Shown here: positions 56,762 through 64,000 of the stretch, in pieces
Numbering within the stretch: the stretch's first letter is position 1
How the letters are laid out: every line of letters begins with the position of its first letter
The notes under the pieces: generated by a model
Database searches by the model: none
What the model was told of the DNA's origin: nothing
Seen by the model: only the letters and a program-made list of their open reading frames with translations
Program-made: the position numbers and the translations under genes
Source of the DNA: Allobaculum stercoricanis DSM 13633
Lineage (GTDB): Bacteria; Bacillota_I; Bacilli_A; Erysipelotrichales; Erysipelotrichaceae
NCBI RefSeq assembly: GCF_000384195.1
Contig: NZ_KB913034.1
Location: forward strand, 1,042,507 to 1,106,506
Direction: 5' to 3'
Length of the DNA stretch: 64,000 bases

Positions 56762-58036
56762 TTATTCTTTTCCTAATAATTTGAACATGTTCTTCTTGTA
56801 CACTTCAACACCTGGTTGGTTGAATGGGTTGGAGTCGTTAAGCAGTGTAGTCATTGCGATTGCTTTAAAGAAGAATGCGCACATATTACCGAAATCGTAA
56901 GCAGTCATTCCTGGCATTGTTAAAATGATGTTAGGTACATTACCAGTTACTTCGTGAGCTTCTAATGTTCCTTTTGCAGCCATTTTGTTTACCCAGTCAA
57001 CAGATTTCCCAGCGAGGTAGTTCATGTTGTCGAGGTTTTCATCGTCGTGTGGGAAAATGATGTCAATTGGTGCTTGATCTACATAAAGGTTTGTTTCAAA
57101 CAACACTTTTTTACCATCCTGAACGAATTGGCCTAATGAGTGTAAGTCTGTAGAGAATACAGCAGAATCTGGTAAGATTCCTAAACCATCTTTTCCTTCA
57201 GATTCACCGAATAACTGTTTCCACCATTCAGCAACTTTTTGCATTGCTGGTTCGTATTCTACAAACATTTCAACATCATAGCCTTGGTTTTGTAAAATAC
57301 GACGAGCAACAGCGTAAGCATATGCTGGGTTTTCATCCACATTAGAACTTCCGTATTCAACCATACCATCAGCAAGACCTTTCATCAGATCTTCGATGTT
57401 TACGCCTGCTACTGCAATTGGCAGAAGGCCAACTGGAGTAATAACGGAGAAACGTCCACCAATATTATCTGGAATGACGAATGTTTCGTAACCTTCTTTA
57501 TCTGCTAAAGATTTTAAAGTACCGCGTGCACGATCTGTTGTTGCAACGATACGATCTTTTGCTTCTTCGCCATATTTTTCTTCCATGAACTGTTTTAAAA
57601 TGCGGAATGCAATAGAAGTTTCTGTTGTTGTTCCGGATTTAGAAATCACGTTTACTGTGACTCTTTTATCTTTGATATAGTTCATGACTTGGGCAATGTA
57701 ACTAGAAGAGAATGTATTTCCTGTATAAATTACTTCTACTTTTTGGTCAGCTGGATATAATCCATTAACCATTTCAATTGCCGCACGTGGACCTAAATAG
57801 CTTCCACCAATACCACAAACAACTAATACATCAGAATTTTCTTGAATTCTTTTTGCACAAGCTTGAATGCGCGCAAATTCTTCTTTGTCGTAATCTTTGT
57901 CCCATGTCAACCAGCCAATGAAGTCATTGCCTTTGCATGTGCCATTTACGAGTTCTTGATCGACACTAGCAACTTTATCTTTCCAAGCGCTTGGTGATTC
58001 ATTCAATTTTGCATGTGATAAATCGAGTTTAATCAA
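56762..58036 (-). CDS. pgi: Glucose-6-phosphate isomerase
   Basis: Interconverts glucose-6-phosphate and fructose-6-phosphate. At 424 residues it is the short Firmicutes form. VCGIGGSYLGPRAAIE, VISKSGTTTET (phosphate-binding loop) and GGRFSVITPVGLLP are present, as is the C-terminal QPGVEVYKKNMFKLL lysine segment. AGGAGGAA precedes the ATG. Monocistronic. It links sugars released by LacZ to glycolysis. Confidence 0.96.
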   Translation of the reverse strand: MIKLDLSHAKLNESPSAWKDKVASVDQELVNGTCKGNDFIGWLTWDKDYDKEEFARIQACAKRIQENSDVLVVCGIGGSYLGPRAAIEMVNGLYPADQKVEVIYTGNTFSSSYIAQVMNYIKDKRVTVNVISKSGTTTETSIAFRILKQFMEEKYGEEAKDRIVATTDRARGTLKSLADKEGYETFVIPDNIGGRFSVITPVGLLPIAVAGVNIEDLMKGLADGMVEYGSSNVDENPAYAYAVARRILQNQGYDVEMFVEYEPAMQKVAEWWKQLFGESEGKDGLGILPDSAVFSTDLHSLGQFVQDGKKVLFETNLYVDQAPIDIIFPHDDENLDNMNYLAGKSVDWVNKMAAKGTLEAHEVTGNVPNIILTMPGMTAYDFGNMCAFFFKAIAMTTLLNDSNPFNQPGVEVYKKNMFKLLGKE

Positions 58037-58198
58037 AGTATATTCCTCCTATTCGATTGAATGTATTATACCACTGCCTTTTAAAACCTTTACTGATTCA
58101 CGCCACAAGAGACGGTGGTTTCATAAAAGAATCATAAAATTTAAACATTTTCGAATTCTGATTTACACTAAGACCAGAAACACGAAAGGAGTGATTCG

Positions 58199-58660
58199 AT
58201 GTTTCCCTCATCTCTATATCCGCTTATTACTGCTTTTTTCGCATTTTTAATTGCACAATGTTTAAAAGTTCCATTTTTCTATTTTCAAACCGGTAAATGG
58301 GCACCTAAACTAATCTGTGCATCAGGAGGATTTCCTTCTTCGCACTCTTCAACAGTAACGGCACTTACTTTAACGATTGGCATGCAAGAAGGATTTGATT
58401 CCACAATCTTTGCTGTAACCGCTGTTTTTTCATGCATTGTGATGTATGATGCTTGCCATGTTCGTTATTATAGTGGTAAAGGAATTGAGCTTGTCCAAGA
58501 ACTGATAAAAGATATTAAAGACTCAGGAACAATCACTTTGGATAGCCCACTCTATTCACAAAACTTAAAAACTGTGCTCGGACATAAAAAAGTCGAAGTG
58601 CTCGGTGGATTAATCATCGGGCTCATTCTCCCTTTTTTACTTGCTCCGATCTTCTTATAA
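58199..58660 (+). CDS. Divergent PAP2 family membrane protein (YuiD/DUF212)
   Basis: A 153-residue integral membrane protein with about four helices. GGFPSSHSSTVTAL carries the SxxHS motif reminiscent of PAP2 phosphatases, and VMYDACHVRYYSGKG gives the second conserved histidine; this matches DUF212/YuiD. Enzymatic activity of the family is not established. AAAGGAGTG precedes the ATG. The Nfu gene follows after 25 bp. Confidence 0.88.
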   Translation: MFPSSLYPLITAFFAFLIAQCLKVPFFYFQTGKWAPKLICASGGFPSSHSSTVTALTLTIGMQEGFDSTIFAVTAVFSCIVMYDACHVRYYSGKGIELVQELIKDIKDSGTITLDSPLYSQNLKTVLGHKKVEVLGGLIIGLILPFLLAPIFL

Positions 58661-58685
58661 GCGTCTATGCTTCGAAAGGATTTTT

Positions 58686-59048
58686 ATGACAAACGAAAAC
58701 GAAATTAAAGAACCACAGCTTGAACAAACTTCTTCTAACTCAACAATCATTGAAGAAGATTTAACAAACGCAATTCACTTTTTACAAGAAGGAGAACGTT
58801 TAACTCGTGGCCAACGCGATGTTTGGGAAAAATATGCCAATGAAATTATCGATAAAATCCGTCCTTATATCCAACATGATGGTGGCGATGTCGAATTACT
58901 TGGTGTTGACGAAGAAGGCATTGCTTATGTCACATTTTTAGGTGCATGTGCTGGATGCATGATGGCTGGCGAAGATTTCTCTACGGGTATTCGCTTGTTA
59001 CTTCTTGATGAATTTCCTCAACTCAAAGAAGTCATCCTTGTTGGCTAA
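58686..59048 (+). CDS. NifU C-terminal-domain (Nfu-type) Fe-S scaffold protein
   Basis: A 120-residue protein with a Glu-rich N-terminal extension (1-45) and an Nfu domain: IRPYIQHDGGDVELLGVDEEGIAYV then LGACAGC with the CxxC that binds a transferable [4Fe-4S] cluster. The usual proline after the second cysteine is Met. I start at ATG 58686 with GAAAGGA upstream; the frame also runs back into the preceding gene. It may help mature Fe-S enzymes such as NifJ. Confidence 0.88.
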   Translation: MTNENEIKEPQLEQTSSNSTIIEEDLTNAIHFLQEGERLTRGQRDVWEKYANEIIDKIRPYIQHDGGDVELLGVDEEGIAYVTFLGACAGCMMAGEDFSTGIRLLLLDEFPQLKEVILVG

Positions 59049-59079
59049 TCTATAAGATCAACCAATTCAATAAACAACT

Positions 59080-59132
59080 AAAAGGCGTTCATTGAAGGAT
59101 TAAAATTCATCCCTTCATTGAGCGCCTTTTTT
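59080..59132 (+). terminator. Intrinsic terminator of the Nfu gene
   Basis: AAAAGGCG/CGCCTTTT with an extended TCA-TTGAAGG / CCTTCA-TTGA helix and a T-run. Confidence 0.9.
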
Positions 59133-59166
59133 AATGATTAAAATCATGATTTAATCGATCCGATTT

Positions 59167-61293
59167 TTAAGGTTGTAACTCGAATACCTCTTGGAATAGA
59201 TGCTCGTTCCAAAGGGCAAGGTACAAATCAAGTTCATCCTTTGTAAGTTCAGGATGTTTTTGACTAGCCTGCTCGATTAACCAATGTTGAACACTAGTTG
59301 GAATTGAAATAATGGTCGCATAATGACGGGGCAATTTTCCATAAGGATAAATTGTGGCTAATTGCTCAATTTGTTTCAATGTCATATTGCCTTTGAGATT
59401 CGTTTTTAACCATTGTTCATCCAAACCGGCATCGACAAGTTTGGAGATTGCTTCTAGTTTAGCAACGCTCCATGTCGGATTTAAATAAAAGGAATCCATC
59501 ATCTTTCCTTCTGTTTCCCATTTTTGCTTGAGCCATTTTTGTTTTCGTGAATTCAATAAATATGGCATCACGATCTCTTCTGTCCAATCGGGATGAGTCA
59601 ATACTTTTTGTAACAATTTCGGCTGTAATCCTTTTGCCAAAGCTTGGCCAACCAAGCGAATTTGATAAAACGAAAGATTACTTTTAGCTAAGCTTTTCAA
59701 CTGTTCGACATCAATTTTTTGATAAATAGCGGGTTTAAACCATTTCTTTGTTGGTTGAGGATAAACGTGTACGCGCTTTTCAGACTGATTATCTGTTTGT
59801 TCTTCTTCCAGATTCGGTCTTTCGATCACTTCATCACAATCGTTTATTTCATTTAGGTCGTCTTTTTTGTGATTCATTTCTTCAAAACAATGCGGATAAA
59901 TCGCCTCTTTGATCTGATGAATCCAAGACCGTTGTTGTTGATTCACAATGTAACAAGGAATAAAGCGATTATGTAGTAATTCAATTTTCATTACCAAATG
60001 ATACATCGACAAGGAACAATATAAATTCGGCAGAATTGATTGCGTCGAATAATTTGCTAATACTTCTTCTAAGTCTTTTAAATAACCTGTTTTAAAGACA
60101 ATTGCATTTTGTAGACGACTAAGCAACATCTCTTTATTGAGATTAGATTGTTCTGGCGAATCTAAGTGTTGATACTGTTCGAATAGTTGATTTGTGTAGT
60201 TCACCGAATCAAAACAAAAATAAGCGACTTTTTCATCTTGTGCGACAAGATAGATCGTTTTTGCTTGTCTATGTAAACAAGGGTTCTCGATCCAATTTGC
60301 CATTGATTGTTCAATACTTTGTCGGCATTTGTTTAAACCTAAATCAACTGATTCATGGATTTGGGTTTTCGCCACTTGATCATAAAGCTCGAGCCAATGT
60401 TCAAACTCATCTTCATCGTATTTATATTGTTCTTGTTCTCGTTTTTCTAATTGTTTTTCATATTCAATAGGCAAACGATTGATTGAAGTCGATAAAACTA
60501 AATCAATCCCTTCATCTAATTCTAAACAGTTTAATACTGTCTTTAAATATTCGGCATTGATTCGTTTTTTTAACCATTTTTCAACGAGACCTTCGTCCAT
60601 GAGTCTTGGGGCTTGTTTAAAAATAGGTTTTAATAAATCTGCCCATTTAGGATTAAATAATTCTAAATACAAGGCAGAGCGATCAAGACTTTGCCATTTT
60701 GGTGACATCGCAATATTCGCATTGAGTTTTTTGATCATCTCTTGAATTTGCAAATCTAAATCTTGATTGTTGCAATCCTCTGCTAAAAGTGCCGCAAATA
60801 ATGTTGCGGTTTGTAATTCCAAAGATGCTTCTAAATCAATTGGATCTAACTGGGCATTTAGCGTATTTTTCTTTAACCAGTTATTTATCGTTGAAGAACG
60901 AAAACTTTTGACGTCATAGCGAATCATAAACTGGCAATCCACAAACTTCTCTTTTAAAAAGTTTGCAGCATGTAAAAAAGCGTGGGTTTGCGCTAGATTT
61001 GCTTTTGACGGAAACGTTGCCCCAAAGCCCGCTAAATCAGAGATACGAAATACACTCGATGTATATTCCAAGACAAATGGTGCACAAGTTGCATCGAGAA
61101 AAGTTGCATCTAAATGATCGAGTCGATTTCCACGGACTTTTTTGGCATATAACGATTCTAGACGTTTAGAAAAATCTTTTAATCGGCCATAAGGTATCGC
61201 CAACATAAAGATTTGTTCACGAGATTCACGTTTGAATGTGGCAAGCCACACAACGATTTGATCTTTTGAGAGTGCGATAATGAACACCTCCAT
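59167..61293 (-). CDS. Large hydrophilic protein of unknown function with helical repeats
   Basis: About 709 residues, not recognised. No signal peptide or membrane helix. The N-terminal third is alpha/beta-looking; a very acidic stretch (DDLNEINDCDEVIE and following) at about 485-515 separates it from a C-terminal helical region. Segments such as RLVGQALAKGLQPKLLQKVL, AISKLVDAGLDEQWLKTNL and APRLMDEGLVEKWLKKRI share a pattern (hydrophobic-x-x-A/DxGLxxxxL) reminiscent of short helical repeats in other gut Firmicutes proteins. A TATAAT at 61317-61322 would start RNA almost at the upstream ATG (61308), so I prefer the ATG at 61293; even a later start behind GGAGGTG is possible. Confidence 0.6.
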   Translation of the reverse strand: MEVFIIALSKDQIVVWLATFKRESREQIFMLAIPYGRLKDFSKRLESLYAKKVRGNRLDHLDATFLDATCAPFVLEYTSSVFRISDLAGFGATFPSKANLAQTHAFLHAANFLKEKFVDCQFMIRYDVKSFRSSTINNWLKKNTLNAQLDPIDLEASLELQTATLFAALLAEDCNNQDLDLQIQEMIKKLNANIAMSPKWQSLDRSALYLELFNPKWADLLKPIFKQAPRLMDEGLVEKWLKKRINAEYLKTVLNCLELDEGIDLVLSTSINRLPIEYEKQLEKREQEQYKYDEDEFEHWLELYDQVAKTQIHESVDLGLNKCRQSIEQSMANWIENPCLHRQAKTIYLVAQDEKVAYFCFDSVNYTNQLFEQYQHLDSPEQSNLNKEMLLSRLQNAIVFKTGYLKDLEEVLANYSTQSILPNLYCSLSMYHLVMKIELLHNRFIPCYIVNQQQRSWIHQIKEAIYPHCFEEMNHKKDDLNEINDCDEVIERPNLEEEQTDNQSEKRVHVYPQPTKKWFKPAIYQKIDVEQLKSLAKSNLSFYQIRLVGQALAKGLQPKLLQKVLTHPDWTEEIVMPYLLNSRKQKWLKQKWETEGKMMDSFYLNPTWSVAKLEAISKLVDAGLDEQWLKTNLKGNMTLKQIEQLATIYPYGKLPRHYATIISIPTSVQHWLIEQASQKHPELTKDELDLYLALWNEHLFQEVFELQP

Positions 61294-61576
61294 CCTATCT
61301 GGATCCATAGAATTCTATTATAACGACTCCTAAAAGAGATTACTGAATTCTAAGCACATCCTGCAGATCTTTCTTTAATTTCTTTTATGATCCACATCAA
61401 TTTTACATAAGGATTTGCGCATACGTTTTTGGATATCGACAAAAACACGATAACTATGCCGATTTAAGATCTAAATTGTTCATAAAAAACTCATCCACTT
61501 ATAGATTTTTGATTTAGAATACACGAAAAAGATTAGATTTATTTCATATAGTTTAAAGTTCCATCTTTGATTGACC

Positions 61577-61735
61577 TTGACGGTGATGATGACTATATTA
61601 TAATGAATTTGCCCGGTGATGACCGGACAAACCTCCTTTCTATTTTTATGCTGAACCGCCGCTTATCATAAAAGGCGGAAAGAAATCATTCGATTTCTTA
61701 AAAAAAAGGCACTGTGACGTCCAGTGCCTTTTTTT
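61577..61735 (+). ncRNA. Putative small RNA with an exposed anti-Shine-Dalgarno sequence
   Basis: A strong promoter, TTGACG (61577-61582), 16 bp, TATAAT (61599-61604), should start RNA near 61611. The RNA holds CCGGT-GATG-ACCGG, a single-stranded ACCTCCTTTCT (61631-61641) identical to the 3' tail of Firmicutes 16S rRNA, CCGCC/GGCGG (61656-61678), AGAAATC-ATTC-GATTTCT (61681-61698) and a terminator GGCACTG/CAGTGCC with T7 (61700-61735). Length about 125 nt. No frame of note. Likely a base-pairing regulator; targets unknown. Confidence 0.7.
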
Positions 61736-61854
61736 CAATTTTTAGATTTCCAATTGTATAGAGTTCATTGTTATTAATAAAGCAGCTTAATTGTGTAAAC
61801 CGGTTTTGTTTTTATTGCTTTATGATCTAATTTTGTCGATTTAAGCAAATAATT

Positions 61855-62535
61855 TTATTGTTCATCCGGTTCTTTACTATTGGCGATTGATTTATTTTCT
61901 TTATAAATTTCTACAGATTTTTCGAAAATCGCAGCTAAAATATACAAAACTATGCAAATAATAAAATGAATAAATACATTCGCATTTAATTCACCATTTA
62001 TCGCTGAATTCGCTAAGCCTGTCACATTTGAAATCAAAAAAGTTAATAAGGAGGTTGCTAAATATCCAACTAAGGAAGAAGCAAGTGTCACAAATAAAAT
62101 CCACATACTAAACTTAGCAATATTTTTTAAAGCAACTACATTTTCATCCTCAAAAATTATTTCTTGTTCAAAATTATTGATTAAAATTTTGTATTCTTTG
62201 TAAATCAAATAGTAAAGGTAAAGCATAGCACCAGACATTGCGACTACCGCAAGCAACAAAATAATTACCGGACCAGCAAAACCCAAACTCATTGATGACA
62301 AAATAACGAATAACATCATAAACATAGCAATAGCTAATACCGATACGAAAAGAACTAAAATAATTTTTACTACTCGCTTAAGAAATTTGATTTTCTCAAT
62401 AAAGCTCATCTTTGATTCATCTCGATAAAACTTATACGCAAAATAGAAAATCAGAATTGTCACAACGATTCCAACAATCGGAATAACGCCACCACGATTT
62501 TGATTCATCAACATATCCATTCCTTGGTCACTCAT
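61855..62535 (-). CDS. Polytopic membrane protein of unknown function
   Basis: A 226-residue protein with four or five hydrophobic segments (about 20-37, 57-82, 86-113, 141-172, 187-212) and hydrophilic Lys/Glu-rich ends. The spacing recalls DUF2975-type small membrane proteins, but the match is not firm. I start at the ATG ending at 62535 behind AGGAGGTG; an in-frame GTG three codons earlier is less likely. No partner gene is evident. Confidence 0.7.
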   Translation of the reverse strand: MSDQGMDMLMNQNRGGVIPIVGIVVTILIFYFAYKFYRDESKMSFIEKIKFLKRVVKIILVLFVSVLAIAMFMMLFVILSSMSLGFAGPVIILLLAVVAMSGAMLYLYYLIYKEYKILINNFEQEIIFEDENVVALKNIAKFSMWILFVTLASSLVGYLATSLLTFLISNVTGLANSAINGELNANVFIHFIICIVLYILAAIFEKSVEIYKENKSIANSKEPDEQ

Positions 62536-62690
62536 GATTTTCACCTCCTAGAAATTTGGATGATGCCTTTTTTCTAATTCAATTATACTATGATTCAAAA
62601 AGAATAAATATAATAATTTCATTAAGAACACTCAAATAATTTCGAATCAAATCTCGCTTCTATTAGACTTAAAATCTTGGTTTAATCATT

Positions 62691-62717
62691 AAAAAAACTT
62701 CGTTTGAAAACGAAGCC
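62691..62717 (-). terminator. Intrinsic terminator of the esterase gene
   Basis: CTTCGTTT/AAACGAAG stem followed on the minus strand by seven T residues. Confidence 0.9.
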
Positions 62718-62750
62718 TTTTGTTCAATTGAAAATGAGATTCAAACATTT

Positions 62751-63503
62751 TTATTCTTCAATTATTTCTGGTAAGTAAGTCAAAATTTGCTGTTCCCAAC
62801 TAGGCCAATCATGTGGTGTATCTTCTCCCCAGAAATAAGATGGAATTTGGATGCCTTTTTGATACATCACGTCAGCAAGTCTTCTTAAATCATCGAGACA
62901 TACATCTTCCCATGCCCCTTGTCCCACCACAAAGCAAGCCTGATTTGAATTATATTTTTGAATATAGTTGTGGTGAATATTCATATTCGGCAAATAAGCA
63001 AGCGGGCTATTTTGATAGAAATTCCCATCAAAGTTATTGTCGTAAATGTAACGAGAAAGATCATAAACGCCGGAAAGAGCGATTAATTTTGAAAAGCGAT
63101 CAGGAAATCTAAAAAACAAGTTTGCGGCATGTGTTGCCCCCATACTTGCACCCATAATCATCATGTTTTCATCCAAACTTTTTTTCGCCTTTTTTAAAGC
63201 TGAAGGAACTAATTCATTCATGATGTAATTCACCCAGTTTTCATGTTGAGCCATTCGCGGTCCACTTGCTTCATGACTCGACCATGTTTCTGCATCAATT
63301 GTATCAATCGTCACAAATTGAATTTGTCCTGCATCGATCCATTTGGACATCAAATCAAACATTTTGCGATCTTCCCATTCAAAAAAACGTCCATTTTGAC
63401 ATGGAATGATTAAACATAAAATCCCATCATATCCATACATTTTAAATTCCATATCACGATCGAGATAGGAAGAATGTTCTTTATAATAACGACTTTCCAT
63501 CAT
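62751..63503 (-). CDS. Alpha/beta-hydrolase esterase (COG4947-like)
   Basis: A 250-residue cytosolic protein. The nucleophile elbow GASMGAT (GxSxG) is near residues 132-138, and a late DTPHDW supplies the catalytic histidine. Features such as FEWEDRKMFD, IDAGQIQFVTID, SGVYDLSRY and SPLAYLPN match the putative-esterase group COG4947. I start at the ATG ending at 63503, with AAAGGA 8 bp upstream; the frame is open 44 codons further, into promoter-like DNA. Substrate unknown. Confidence 0.82.
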   Translation of the reverse strand: MMESRYYKEHSSYLDRDMEFKMYGYDGILCLIIPCQNGRFFEWEDRKMFDLMSKWIDAGQIQFVTIDTIDAETWSSHEASGPRMAQHENWVNYIMNELVPSALKKAKKSLDENMMIMGASMGATHAANLFFRFPDRFSKLIALSGVYDLSRYIYDNNFDGNFYQNSPLAYLPNMNIHHNYIQKYNSNQACFVVGQGAWEDVCLDDLRRLADVMYQKGIQIPSYFWGEDTPHDWPSWEQQILTYLPEIIEE

Positions 63504-63674
63504 ACAAACTATCCTTTCAAAAATATATGACACTATTCTCTCAATGTTAAAAAGATTTGAAAAGCATTGAAAGGCTTTTCGTTGTTGTTTAACTTCATTT
63601 GTCTCATTTCTTAAATTGAAAAACGCGATACACAAGACTATAATTCCTATGATTTCAAATGAAATGAGGATCCA

Positions 63675-64000
63675 ATGTCAGAAAAAGAAAAAATTATTAA
63701 TATAGCCGTCATTGCTCACGTCGATGCTGGTAAATCTACCCTTGTTGATGCTTTCCTTCGTCAAAGTGACGTATTTAGAAATAACGAAGAAGTTGTCAAC
63801 TGTATTATGGACTCCAACGCTCTAGAAAGAGAACGTGGAATCACCATTTATTCTAAAAACTGCTCCGTCATTCATGATGGTGTAAAAATCAATATTGTCG
63901 ATACTCCAGGTCACGCCGATTTCTCTAGTGAAGTTGAACGAATCATGGGTACCGTGGATACTGTTATCTTATTAGTCGATGCAAGTGAAGGCCCTATGCC
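63675..64000 (+). CDS. typA: TypA/BipA ribosome-associated GTPase (5' part)
   Basis: The first 108 codons of a translational GTPase cut off by the window end. G1 AHVDAGKST (the P-loop), G2 RGITI, and G3 DTPGHADF are in place, with [22 protein letters not shown] following, which fits TypA/BipA. LepA and EF-G share these motifs, but the N-terminus ([27 protein letters not shown]) is TypA-like. ATGAGGATCC precedes the ATG at 63675. Confidence 0.9.
   Translation, partial: MSEKEKIINIAVIAHVDAGKSTLVDAFLRQSDVFRNNEEVVNCIMDSNALERERGITIYSKNCSVIHDGVKINIVDTPGHADFSSEVERIMGTVDTVILLVDASEGPM

Noticed and set aside
61605..61645. AGAAAGGAGGT on the minus strand as a ribosome binding site for a small peptide
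   Set aside because: The nearest start-like codon (TTG) directly abuts the site, the frame ends after about ten codons, and the promoter, hairpins and terminator fit a plus-strand RNA better.

Overview
The window is about 64 kb of low-GC Firmicutes chromosome. The gene content and style (T-box controlled aminoacyl-tRNA synthetases, comG pseudopilus genes, PhoPR, pyruvate:ferredoxin oxidoreductase, trhP1/trhP2-type U32 proteases, perfect GGAGG-type ribosome binding sites, A/T-rich intergenic DNA) fit an anaerobic, fermentative gut or oral bacterium. My best guess is the Erysipelotrichia, inferred from general impression and not from a database match. The window opens inside a radical SAM gene and closes inside typA.

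Layout. 0-5 kb: iron alcohol dehydrogenase, then a shikimate-pathway block (aroD on the minus strand, a chorismate mutase/shikimate kinase fusion and aroE on the plus strand). 5-10 kb: tyrS and leuS, each behind its own T-box leader (Tyr UAC and Leu CUC specifiers). 10-14.3 kb: a D-2-hydroxyacid dehydrogenase, an Atg22-like MFS transporter, and a 1.94-kb group IIC intron inserted directly behind that transporter's terminator. 14.3-18.7 kb: phoR, phoP and a Na+/phosphate cotransporter with a Pho-box-like direct repeat. 18.7-22.3 kb: a pyruvate-kinase barrel without its C-terminal domain, a Cof-type HAD phosphatase and a membrane-anchored amidase. 22.4-28.4 kb: the competence pseudopilus genes, split into comGC-GG (minus strand) and comGA-GB (plus strand) by 2.3 kb of other DNA. 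28.5-31.2 kb: thiE plus a coupled HAD phosphatase under a TPP riboswitch, a metallo-beta-lactamase-fold hydrolase and rpmG. 31.4-39 kb: a class B PBP, a YitT protein, three tRNA genes (Leu, Leu, Cys), a lipoprotein, a BI-1 protein and a PEP-carboxykinase-like P-loop protein. 39-47 kb: a small membrane protein, a DUF885 lipoprotein peptidase, proS, trhP2, trhP1 and galM. 47-64 kb: lacZ, nifJ (with a perfect cre site), an SseB-domain protein, pgi, a divergent PAP2 protein, an Nfu protein, an unknown 709-residue protein, a small RNA, a membrane protein, an esterase and typA.

The most striking object is the stretch from about 24.52 to 25.66 kb between the two halves of the comG cluster. It has no credible reading frame. 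Its plus strand is very purine-rich, it contains more than a dozen perfect or near-perfect hairpins (several capped by GNRA loops in the plus sense only), and it ends in an intrinsic terminator. It looks like a giant 'ornate' structured RNA of about 1.1 kb, comparable in character to ROOL, GOLLD or OLE, but I could not assign it to a known class. Other RNA-level candidates are a terminated ~125-nt RNA carrying the 16S anti-Shine-Dalgarno sequence (61.6 kb), a compact pseudoknot that makes up nearly the whole proS 5' leader (43.85-43.90 kb), and a 108-nt element closed by a perfect 14-bp stem (39.9 kb).

How the genes fit together: lactose is cleaved by LacZ and galactose epimerised by GalM; Pgi leads into glycolysis; NifJ oxidises pyruvate under probable CcpA control; the alcohol and 2-hydroxyacid dehydrogenases re-oxidise NADH. 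AroD, shikimate kinase and AroE supply chorismate. PhoPR probably controls the adjacent phosphate cotransporter.
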